Source of the DNA: Methanolobus tindarius DSM 2278
GTDB lineage: Archaea; Halobacteriota; Methanosarcinia; Methanosarcinales; Methanosarcinaceae
DNA: 64,000 nt
NCBI RefSeq assembly: GCF_000504205.1
Contig: NZ_AZAJ01000001.1
Coordinates: forward strand, 1,896,879-1,960,878
Reading direction: 5' to 3'
The first letter of the stretch is position 1. Each line of letters opens with the position of its first letter. Positions 36,498-43,820 of this stretch are shown in pieces. Below the pieces are notes generated by a model that saw only the letters and a list, made by a program, of their open reading frames with translations, had not been told where the DNA came from and did no database searches. A program made the position numbers and the translations under genes.

Positions 36498-37346
36498 ATG
36501 GTTGTAACTAATAAAATATGGAAAAGCTTACTGATTCTATTCTTAAGTACATTACTCATAATAAACTATTCAAGTGCTGCAACTGAATTATTTCAAGAAT
36601 TTACAGAAGATTCTCATTTCATAGCTAGTAGAGGAAGCTTACCCGATACTATTGATCAAGAATGGAATAATACAATACAAGATTGCTGGTTAAATATCAC
36701 AAGTCCTTCATATTACAAATTTGATGAATCCATAAATAGCATTGGGAATAGAAACGAGGTATTAACTGTATATCTCGGTTCTGCTTATGAAGGGCAAATC
36801 AATGATTCGCGAATTGATGAAATATACAGTAAAATTGGATCATATTGTGAAGAAAATAGTGGCATAAGTGATGTACCAGTAGTTTTTTTGTGGGATGAAG
36901 ATGAAGAAGATTTGACATATGAGTATGATCCGGATGCTTTTGAAAACATCAAAAATGACCCTGATTTTGTGGCAGCCCGTGGAATAGTGCCCATATTTGA
37001 AGATGAAAATGAATGGAGTAACTGGTCAGATTCTGTTTTCGAGGCACGACAAATTGATGAATTGGATCAATATTACACTCATAACGGTGGTCCGATATTG
37101 TCATATGGATTTAATAGATATAGCGGCTATATAAGAATTGGAGTTGACAAAACCTCGCCGGAAAAAGTAACTGATTCCTCCATAAATGAAATATATCAAA
37201 TTGTAAAAGATCATTTTGAAGAAGAAGGTGTCAGTGACATTCCAGTAGTCTTTATGTGGTTTGAACCACCTACTGAAGATAGTTCTGGTTTCTCTTCTAT
37301 TATGTTAGTCATGTGCATCCTTATATTGACAAGATTTAGAAAATAA
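36498..37346 (+). CDS. PGF-CTERM-like exported protein, copy 1
   Basis: 282 residues from ATG 36498 (GTGGTGG upstream; the earlier in-frame ATG at 36447 adds cysteines inconsistent with a signal peptide). Signal peptide, then an internal two-fold repeat: each half has an acidic FxxxxEDSHFIASRG/PDFVAARG part and a DVPVVFLWDEDEE or DIPVVFMWFEPP strand. The C-terminus SSGFSSIMLVMCILILTRFRK resembles the archaeal PGF-CTERM anchor. It is paralogous to the next gene. Unknown function. Confidence 0.75.
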   Translation: MVVTNKIWKSLLILFLSTLLIINYSSAATELFQEFTEDSHFIASRGSLPDTIDQEWNNTIQDCWLNITSPSYYKFDESINSIGNRNEVLTVYLGSAYEGQINDSRIDEIYSKIGSYCEENSGISDVPVVFLWDEDEEDLTYEYDPDAFENIKNDPDFVAARGIVPIFEDENEWSNWSDSVFEARQIDELDQYYTHNGGPILSYGFNRYSGYIRIGVDKTSPEKVTDSSINEIYQIVKDHFEEEGVSDIPVVFMWFEPPTEDSSGFSSIMLVMCILILTRFRK

Positions 37347-37357
37347 GGAGGAATTGC

Positions 37358-38311
37358 ATGTGTAAATGGCATAAATATGGAACATGGTTTTTGCTATCAT
37401 TAGCTTTATTGTTAATGTTGGTAGGTTTTGCAAGCGCGGAAACTGACACATTTGAAGAATACGCCGAAGACTCTCATTTTATAACAAGCAAAGGTACTTT
37501 TGCAGACACAATTGACCAGGAATGGAGAAATATAATTGGCAATTGCTGTAGAAGTCTCCCCGATTCGTATTCTTATTATAGATTTGATAAAGCCATAAGA
37601 ACATTTGCATGCAGTGAGTTCATAATAGTTGAGTTAAAATCTGAATACAAAGGAGAGATTAATGATTCCAGAATCGACCAGTTGTATCAAAAAATTGAAG
37701 CTCATTGTGAAGAACATACAGGTTTAAGTGAAGTTCCCGTTGTTTTCATGTGGGCAGAAGATGAAGAGGATTTGAAATTTGAATACGATCCAGATGCATT
37801 TGAAAAAGCAAAAAATAGTTCCTGGTTTGTAGCTGCTATGGGAAATGTCCCGGTATTTGCTGATGAAACAGAATGGCTGGAGTGGTCTGAGAAAGTTCAT
37901 GAAGGTAGATTTCTTGATTTGGAATCTTATACTCCCGCAAACGGTGGCCCTCTTTTGTCATATGGATTCAAAAAGTACAGTGGATACATTGAAGTTGGAG
38001 TTAATAAAGGGACACCAGATAAAGTCAATGATACATCTTTAAACGAAATATATCAAACAATTGATGAACATTTTGGAGATGAAGGTATTAGTAATATTTC
38101 AGTCGTTTTTGTGTGGGAATTTCCAGCACAAACAGACGAGGCTTTCTTAGAGGAAATCCCTCCCACTGAAGAAGAATCTCCTCAAACAATGGAGGAATCT
38201 ATTGAAAATGAATCTGCTGAAGATGGAGAAGAAACTTCACAAACCACGCCTGGTTTCACTTCAATTATGCTCATTCTCTGTTTGTTGATAATATCCCGGT
38301 TCACTAAATAA
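37358..38311 (+). CDS. PGF-CTERM-like exported protein, copy 2
   Basis: 317 residues behind AAGGAGG. Same architecture as 36498-37346: signal peptide, two-fold repeat (EDSHFITSKG, SEVPVVFMWAEDEED; SSWFVAAMGNV, ISVVFVWE), then an acidic Glu/Thr-rich linker and a C-terminal TPGFTSIMLILCLLII helix with SRFTK. Tandem duplication is clear. Two cysteines are conserved in the first half (GNCCRS / CEEH). An IS element lies 36 bp downstream. Function unknown. Confidence 0.77.
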   Translation: MCKWHKYGTWFLLSLALLLMLVGFASAETDTFEEYAEDSHFITSKGTFADTIDQEWRNIIGNCCRSLPDSYSYYRFDKAIRTFACSEFIIVELKSEYKGEINDSRIDQLYQKIEAHCEEHTGLSEVPVVFMWAEDEEDLKFEYDPDAFEKAKNSSWFVAAMGNVPVFADETEWLEWSEKVHEGRFLDLESYTPANGGPLLSYGFKKYSGYIEVGVNKGTPDKVNDTSLNEIYQTIDEHFGDEGISNISVVFVWEFPAQTDEAFLEEIPPTEEESPQTMEESIENESAEDGEETSQTTPGFTSIMLILCLLIISRFTK

Positions 38312-38337
38312 CTTTGAAGCATAGTCATTCAGATTGT

Positions 38338-39240
38338 CTATATTTTCGGCTTTGTAGAAATCCTCATTTTGACAACAATTATAACCTTGACATACCTGTC
38401 AAGGTTATGTACAAGCAGCTTGAATTTGACTTCTTTTAGTTGATTCCAATACCTTTTTGCCCTAATTTCTTCACCATATTTCCTTTTCAGGACTGAGAAC
38501 ATCGTTTCAACCAGATTTCTGTTATGATACAATTCTCTGTCAAATTCCCGTACCATTTTTCTGCGGTACAATCCTTTGATTCTCTTCCTTTTTCTTTGTC
38601 TCAAAGGAATCATAGCTATGGATTCAAGTTGTTCTCTTGTTAGTGAATGTATGTCTTCTGAATCGTATCCTTTGTCCATTACATAATACTTGGATTTACG
38701 ATTCTTATGACATTGCTTTAGCAATGTCATTGCATGCTTCGCATCATGAACAGGTTTACCTGAAATCTTGAAACCTGTAATTATGAACTTTTCCGTATCA
38801 ACAGAGATACTTGTTTTCAGGAAAGATCTTCGTTTCTTTCCTGTTCTCCAAGAGTAATAGTAACTACAATGACCACTAGTAAACCCACTTGAATCAATAG
38901 CAGTAATCTCTATCTGTTCCCCATATGAATAAAACAGTTTTAATGTTTGTTGCAGTAGTCCATTGAAGTAGATCGATCTTAATCTTGTAATGAATTTATG
39001 GAGTGTAGTAAAGTGTGGAACTTGTTTAAGTCCAATTCTTGCTTTAACTTTATCCATTAATTCTACAACTTCTACTATGTCCCTATAATCTTCATCAAGA
39101 TATTCTTTCAACAAAACCAATGTCAGTAGTTGGTGTTGAGTATATTTCCTTTTAGAATATTTACAACTATAAATCTGAAGGTGTGAGTTTCCTGATACAG
39201 CTAGCGCTGTATCAACAAACTTTAAATACTTATTAGACAA
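38338..39240 (-). CDS. IS5-family transposase
   Basis: 300 residues. DDE domain of the IS5 type: [22 protein letters not shown] (first Asp), [15 protein letters not shown] (second Asp), [17 protein letters not shown] (Glu). The coding region runs 10 bp past the element's left end at 38348: the last residues and the TAG stop come from flanking DNA. It lies within an element with matched ends and a target duplication, so it is probably functional. Confidence 0.88.
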   Translation of the reverse strand: MSNKYLKFVDTALAVSGNSHLQIYSCKYSKRKYTQHQLLTLVLLKEYLDEDYRDIVEVVELMDKVKARIGLKQVPHFTTLHKFITRLRSIYFNGLLQQTLKLFYSYGEQIEITAIDSSGFTSGHCSYYYSWRTGKKRRSFLKTSISVDTEKFIITGFKISGKPVHDAKHAMTLLKQCHKNRKSKYYVMDKGYDSEDIHSLTREQLESIAMIPLRQRKRKRIKGLYRRKMVREFDRELYHNRNLVETMFSVLKRKYGEEIRAKRYWNQLKEVKFKLLVHNLDRYVKVIIVVKMRISTKPKI

Positions 39241-39348
39241 AACACAATCATCCCCTATGTGTTTTCTGTTGCAAGTAATACTTAGGGGACTAATTCTTTT
39301 TAAATTATGATGCTGAAATAAAATTCAAAGAAGGTTTTCTACAGAGCC
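38348..39348 (-). mobile_element. IS5-family insertion sequence, 1,001 bp, apparently intact
   Basis: The left end reads GGCTTTGTAGAAATCC at 38348 and the reverse complement of the right end reads GGCTCTGTAGAAAACC at 39348; the ends match at most of the first 25 positions. Both ends are flanked by ATATTTTC (38340-38347 and 39349-39356), an 8-bp target duplication. The end sequence and 8-bp duplication fit the ISH1/IS903-like side of the IS5 family. It sits between a PGF-CTERM gene and the MarR gene. Confidence 0.9.
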
Positions 39349-39386
39349 ATATTTTCTTCTTTTTTTATTTTTCATATAGATTAGCT

Positions 39387-39433
39387 TTATATATTAGTTT
39401 CACATTAAACTAATTAGTTTCACACGGAACTAA
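39387..39433 (+). promoter_or_regulatory. TATA box and twin MarR operators
   Basis: TATA box TTTATATA at 39387-39394, followed by two adjacent 20-bp palindromes TTAGTT-N8-AACTAA (39394-39413 and 39414-39433). The transcription start should fall inside them, so a dimer bound to each would block initiation. The downstream gene encodes a MarR protein, consistent with autorepression. Confidence 0.7.
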
Positions 39434-39456
39434 TTAAAACGGGAACTTTACAAAAC

Positions 39457-39900
39457 ATGAAACAGTCTGAAAGAATCGGTGCTAAGATCGCTTGTATCTT
39501 TTCACATAATCATCGTTACATCGAGAATGCGCTTGAATCATACAAGCTGAAAGGTCCGATGTTTGCATTCCTGCTGACACTCTCACATAAAGACGGGTGT
39601 TCTCAGGAAAGTCTGGCACGTTATCTTAAGTTTAGCAAAGCTACGGCAACCAGGGTCATTACAGCACTTGAAAAAGAAGGCTATGTCTATCGTGAAAAGG
39701 ACGAGAATGACAGGCGTATATATCGTGTTTTCATTTCCGACAAAGGCATGGGAGTTGTTCCGGCGATAAACGCTGCTCTTCAGGAATGGAATGACATTCT
39801 GCTTTCAGATCTGTCAGATGACGAGGAACAAATATTCAGAAAGCTCCTCGATAAAACAAAAAATACCCTTGAGGAATATGACAGAAATTCCTCTAATTGA
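39457..39900 (+). CDS. MarR-family transcriptional regulator
   Basis: 147 residues with a winged HTH: CSQESLARYLKFSKATATRVITALEKEGYVYRE, wing DENDRRIYRVFISDKG, and helical dimerisation ends. The promoter carries twin palindromes likely bound by this protein. It is followed 33 bp later by a MATE transporter gene, so the pair forms a typical drug-responsive efflux unit. Confidence 0.9.
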   Translation: MKQSERIGAKIACIFSHNHRYIENALESYKLKGPMFAFLLTLSHKDGCSQESLARYLKFSKATATRVITALEKEGYVYREKDENDRRIYRVFISDKGMGVVPAINAALQEWNDILLSDLSDDEEQIFRKLLDKTKNTLEEYDRNSSN

Positions 39901-39933
39901 ATGAAAAACAAATATTGATATCAGGATAACATC

Positions 39934-41298
39934 ATGAATGAAAAAAGTGAGTTTTTAGGTACTGAGAAGATCAACAAACTTCTCTGGCAGCTTGCCACAC
40001 CGGCAATAATCGGACTTCTTGTCCAGGCATTCTACAATCTAGTAGACACCTTCTTTGTAGGAAGAGCACTCGGAGACCAGAGTGTGCTTGGAATTGCAGG
40101 AGTTGCTGTTGCTTTCCCACTCCAGATGCTCATGATAGCACTCTCCATCGGAATAGGAGTAGGCGGTTCCTCGGTAATTTCCAGGATGCTGGGTTCAAAG
40201 GATGTAAAAAAGGCAGAAAGGACACTTGGTAATGTCTTTACCTTTACACTGGTACTCAGTATTATATTCCAGATTTTGTTCTTCTTCAATGTAGATGCGA
40301 TACTGAATCTTTTCGGTGCAACCGCTGATAATCTTGTTTATGCAAAGGAATATGCTGTTGTCATATTGCAGGGAACACTGGCATTCACCTTTGGTTTCGT
40401 CCTGAACAACCTTGTGAGGGCTGAAGGTAATCCGAAGATTGCAATGAACAACATGATATTCTCAGGTGTTCTGAACATCTTCCTTGATGCCATTCTTATG
40501 TTCGGATTTGGCATGGGTGTAAAAGGTGCGGCTCTTGCAACCGTACTTGCACAACTTGCAGGAACTATCTATCTATTATATTACTACATTGGCGGAAAAA
40601 GTCCTCTCAGGCTTGAACTGGCAAATTTCAAACCACAATTTGAGCTTATAAAAGAAATATCAGTAATTGGTTTCGGTTCATTTATCATGGGAGCATCCAA
40701 CAGTTTCATGATGCTGGTACTGAACAACGTACTTGCAGTTTATGGAGGAGACCTCTCAATAGCTGTATTTGGTGTAGCAATCAAACTGTTAATGCTGATA
40801 TTAATGCCGATAATAGGTATATCCCATGGACTTCAACCAATTGTCGGGTATAACTACGGGGCAGAGAATTACGAAAGAGTCAATGAATCAGTTAAGAAAT
40901 CATTGATGATTACAACTCTCTTCGGACTGGCAGGTTTTATTCTGCTGTCGGCGTTTCCGGGAACATTCTTCAGCATGTTCAGCACAGATGCAGATCTCAT
41001 AAACAGCGGAGCATCAGCTCTGAGAATAATGGTACTGGCAAGTCCTTTGATAGGTCTTAATGTTATCGGAACAACGTTTTTCCAGTCACTTGGCAGGGCA
41101 AGACCATCATTCTTCCTTTCAATGTGCCGCCAGATTCTGTTCCTGATTCCTCTGGTAATACTTTTGCCATATTACTTTGACCTTTCAGGAGTATGGATGG
41201 CATTTCCGATATCAGACCTCATGGCTGCCATCATAAGTTTATTCCTTGTCTGGAAAGAATATCGTTATTTCCAGGACAGAAGTAGTAGCAAGGCATAA
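39934..41298 (+). CDS. MATE-family multidrug efflux transporter
   Basis: 454 residues with about 12 membrane helices in two homologous halves; LLWQLATPAIIGLLVQAFYNLVDTFFVGRALG is the MATE N-terminal signature. It exports cationic drugs or metabolites using Na+ or H+. It sits directly behind the MarR gene and is probably repressed through the twin operators at 39394-39433. Confidence 0.92.
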   Translation: MNEKSEFLGTEKINKLLWQLATPAIIGLLVQAFYNLVDTFFVGRALGDQSVLGIAGVAVAFPLQMLMIALSIGIGVGGSSVISRMLGSKDVKKAERTLGNVFTFTLVLSIIFQILFFFNVDAILNLFGATADNLVYAKEYAVVILQGTLAFTFGFVLNNLVRAEGNPKIAMNNMIFSGVLNIFLDAILMFGFGMGVKGAALATVLAQLAGTIYLLYYYIGGKSPLRLELANFKPQFELIKEISVIGFGSFIMGASNSFMMLVLNNVLAVYGGDLSIAVFGVAIKLLMLILMPIIGISHGLQPIVGYNYGAENYERVNESVKKSLMITTLFGLAGFILLSAFPGTFFSMFSTDADLINSGASALRIMVLASPLIGLNVIGTTFFQSLGRARPSFFLSMCRQILFLIPLVILLPYYFDLSGVWMAFPISDLMAAIISLFLVWKEYRYFQDRSSSKA

Positions 41299-41371
41299 TT
41301 CTTGCTACATTATTTTATTTCACGACAACTATTTATATTTTTGAATCCCTGAATATTTATGGGAGATATAA

Positions 41372-41686
41372 ATGCCGGAAAAATCATGGTTCTTTGCTAT
41401 AAAAGCCGATGACCTTAAAGAAGGCAGTATGGAGTTTGCAAGGGTAAAAGGGACGCCTGTACTTCTTATCAGGAAGAATGACACTGTATATTCCCTTTTC
41501 GGAAAATGTAAACATATGGGCTGTCGTTTATCAAAAGGAACTTTCAGTGAAGAATATGTGCTCAAATGTCCGTGCCATGGTTGGGAATATGATATAAGGT
41601 CCGGTAAGTATCTCGGAGATAAGGATGAAGAACTTTCTGTCTTTGAGAACAAGGTTGAAGACGGGGAAATACTTGTCCTTCTTTAA
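41372..41686 (+). CDS. Rieske-type [2Fe-2S] ferredoxin, copy 1
   Basis: 104 residues. The Rieske motif CKHMGC...CPCHGW (C-X-H then C-X2-H) binds the [2Fe-2S] cluster through two Cys and two His. It starts MPEKSWFFAIKADDLKEGS, like the other two, has no membrane anchor and so is a soluble carrier. It is the first of three tandem Rieske genes, with an RBS GGGAGA before the ATG. TTTATATTTT near 41331 is a probable TATA box. Confidence 0.9.
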   Translation: MPEKSWFFAIKADDLKEGSMEFARVKGTPVLLIRKNDTVYSLFGKCKHMGCRLSKGTFSEEYVLKCPCHGWEYDIRSGKYLGDKDEELSVFENKVEDGEILVLL

Positions 41687-41709
41687 ATCCGTATAAGCGG
41701 AGAGTACAA

Positions 41710-42015
41710 ATGACTTCATGGACGATAGCTGCAAGCGAAACTGATGTGAAAGAAGGCAAAATGAAACCCGTAGAACTTGGAGGTACCAGAATCCTCCTGG
41801 TTCGAGTTGACGGGGAAATATTTGCTATTGAGAATCGTTGTCCCCATATGAATTGCCCTCTCCAGGGAGGCATCCTTGTGGACCATTCTATAAAATGTCC
41901 GTGTCATAGCTGGACTTTTGATCTTCGCACCGGGGCATATGTAGCATCAGACAAGATTAAAGTCAATGTATATGAAACACAGCTTAAGGACGGAAATATA
42001 TCTGTCCTCGTGTGA
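41710..42015 (+). CDS. Rieske-type [2Fe-2S] ferredoxin, copy 2
   Basis: 101 residues. CPHMNC...CPCHSW is the cluster motif. It is closest in layout to copies 1 and 3 but differs in the loop before the second motif. It lies 23 bp after copy 1, behind a weak GCGGAG site, and 16 bp before copy 3. No oxygenase subunit is nearby, so it is a carrier, not a dioxygenase component. Confidence 0.9.
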   Translation: MTSWTIAASETDVKEGKMKPVELGGTRILLVRVDGEIFAIENRCPHMNCPLQGGILVDHSIKCPCHSWTFDLRTGAYVASDKIKVNVYETQLKDGNISVLV

Positions 42016-42031
42016 TAGCGGGAATATATCT

Positions 42032-42367
42032 ATGAAACAGGAAGATAACTGGGTATTTGCACTAAAGGCAGATGAACTTGGTAACGGCGAAAAGAAGCCT
42101 TTACTTATAGAAGGTAATAAAGTGCTTGTCCTGAAGGTCGACGATGACTTTTTTGCAATGTCCAACAAGTGTCCGCATATGGAGTGTCCTCTGTCAAAGG
42201 GAACTCTTGAACAATACGTGATCAAATGTCCCTGTCATGACTGGAGATTTGATGTCCGTGAAGGCAAATTCCTTGATGCAGAAGAGATCAGGGTACCTAT
42301 CTATGAAACCAAGGTTATGGAAGAAGGTGTTTTTGTAAATTTAAGTAAGGAAGGTGCAGGTAAATGA
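42032..42367 (+). CDS. Rieske-type [2Fe-2S] ferredoxin, copy 3
   Basis: 111 residues from ATG 42032 (the in-frame ATG at 41966 overlaps copy 2 and gives an unrelated N-terminus). CPHMEC...CPCHDW is the cluster motif. Its stop overlaps the glutaredoxin-like gene start (ATGA), which couples the two. Confidence 0.9.
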   Translation: MKQEDNWVFALKADELGNGEKKPLLIEGNKVLVLKVDDDFFAMSNKCPHMECPLSKGTLEQYVIKCPCHDWRFDVREGKFLDAEEIRVPIYETKVMEEGVFVNLSKEGAGK

Positions 42368-42612
42368 AGAAAGTGGTAATGTATACCCTGAGCACCTGTC
42401 CCTGGTGCATGAGGGCAAAGAAATTCTTCAGGGAACATGAAGTTCCTTTTGAATATACTGATTATGACAAAGCGGATGCTAAGACAAAGGAAGCCATAAA
42501 GGAAGATTGTCTTGCACATGGGGCTGAAATGTCTTTCCCGTTTGTTAAAATTGATGATGAGGTTGTAGTCGGTTACAATCCTGACAAATACGCTACATTA
42601 CTGGATCTCTGA
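42364..42612 (+). CDS. Glutaredoxin-like thiol oxidoreductase
   Basis: 82 residues with the CPWC redox motif in MYTLSTCPWCMRAKKFF and the conserved cis-proline region SFPFVKIDDEVVVGYN. It reduces disulfides with thiols or with the FTR encoded next. It is translationally coupled to the third Rieske gene and lies 6 bp before the FTR gene. Confidence 0.92.
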   Translation: MKKVVMYTLSTCPWCMRAKKFFREHEVPFEYTDYDKADAKTKEAIKEDCLAHGAEMSFPFVKIDDEVVVGYNPDKYATLLDL

Positions 42613-42618
42613 TCTACT

Positions 42619-42966
42619 ATGGATGAAAAAAAGCGTAAAGAGCAACTGAGAACCATGTTCTCAAAAGTTGTAGACCCTCTGGGATACAAGTTCAGTCCCG
42701 ATGAGGAATTAGTTGAATTCCTGCTTGAACAGGAAGTCAACATCGAAAAGGAAAAAGGAAGTCCGTTCTGTCCTTGCCAGGGACTTACGGACGAAAGGGA
42801 ACATGACATGAAACTTGTGTGTCCGTGTATTCCCTTCCACCGGGAACACTATGATGCAATGAAGCGTTGCTGGTGTGGTCTCTACGTCCATAAGGATGTT
42901 GAAGATCCCGACAGCTTGATGCAGATTTCTTTCAAGGAGTTTCTGGAATCAAAAAATAAAAGTTGA
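42619..42966 (+). CDS. Ferredoxin:thioredoxin reductase catalytic subunit
   Basis: 115 residues. The FTR-beta cysteine set is present: CPCQG, CPCIPFHREHYDAMKRCWCG. The [4Fe-4S] cluster works next to a redox disulfide and takes one electron at a time from ferredoxin. It has no thioredoxin-reductase partner here, so the preceding glutaredoxin-like protein is the probable substrate. It overlaps or abuts the nitroreductase region downstream. Confidence 0.92.
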   Translation: MDEKKRKEQLRTMFSKVVDPLGYKFSPDEELVEFLLEQEVNIEKEKGSPFCPCQGLTDEREHDMKLVCPCIPFHREHYDAMKRCWCGLYVHKDVEDPDSLMQISFKEFLESKNKS

Positions 42967-42998
42967 AACAGAATAAAGGGGAAACAGGGAGTGAATTT

Positions 42999-43580
42999 AT
43001 GGGAGTGGCAGAAAATACAGTAATTGAAAATATAAAGACCAGAAGAAGTGTCCGTGAATATACGGATAAAGAGGTAAGTGATGAGGACATCAATACAATA
43101 ATTGATGCAGGTATCCATGCTCCGTCAGCTTTTAACAGTCAGCCATGGTTTTTTGTTGTAATTAAAAATCGTGAAATGATGACACGTATCTCTGATCATT
43201 GTAAACCACGTCTTCTGGCAAAACTGGAAGAGGCTACCGGTGAAACGATAGAAGACTTCAAGAAATATCTTTCTCAGGAAGAATTCAATATTTTTTATGA
43301 TGCTCCGGTACTTGTCATAATCCTTGGTAACAATGCAGCTATAACTGCGGACTATGATTGTTCCCTTTGTGCTGAAAATATGATGCTTGCAGCCCATTCA
43401 ATGGGAATTGGCAGTTGCTGGATAGGTTCTGCATGTTTTGTACAGGAAAGTGCTGAACTGCTTGAAGAGCTTGGAATTACACCTGATTACAGGGTGATTG
43501 CACCTATTGTATTCGGTTATGAACTAAGGGTGACTGAAGAACCACCTAAAAAAGAACCACCGATTGTGTGGGTTGACTGA
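42999..43580 (+). CDS. Nitroreductase-family FMN protein
   Basis: About 193 residues from ATG 42999 (GGGAGTG upstream; an in-frame TTG at 42963 is the alternative). NIKTRRSVREYTDKEVSDEDI and HAPSAFNSQPWFFVVI are the FMN-binding signatures; AENMMLAAHSMGIGSCWIG is the dimer/FMN loop. It reduces nitroaromatics, quinones or other acceptors. It ends the six-gene redox operon and may be the flavin that feeds or drains the Rieske carriers. Confidence 0.9.
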   Translation: MGVAENTVIENIKTRRSVREYTDKEVSDEDINTIIDAGIHAPSAFNSQPWFFVVIKNREMMTRISDHCKPRLLAKLEEATGETIEDFKKYLSQEEFNIFYDAPVLVIILGNNAAITADYDCSLCAENMMLAAHSMGIGSCWIGSACFVQESAELLEELGITPDYRVIAPIVFGYELRVTEEPPKKEPPIVWVD

Positions 43581-43820
43581 ATACACATATCAATTATTTT
43601 TAATTTTTTAGTATAAGAATAAACACTTATATATGGTGTGTGAATTACCTTTTATTTAAGGTGGTTCGGTGCACACTAGTTTTACTACTCTGTTTAATGA
43701 TATAGCATCAGGACCATTCCGTCTATTGTGTTTGTTCTTTTCTGAAACAAAGTTCGATTGGCTTTTTATACATAACTTTTTATATATAACTCCATTCTTA
43801 TATTGAGAAGGTGGCACCAG
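43581..43820 (+). promoter_or_regulatory. Promoter region of the giant surface protein
   Basis: A 240-bp spacer with TATA-like tracts at about 43650 (CTTTTATTTAAG) and 43786-43796. The ribosome site is AAGGTGGCACCAG (43808-43820). Its GGTGGCACCA is the exact complement of the 3' arm of P3 in leader RNA copy 2. Confidence 0.45.
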
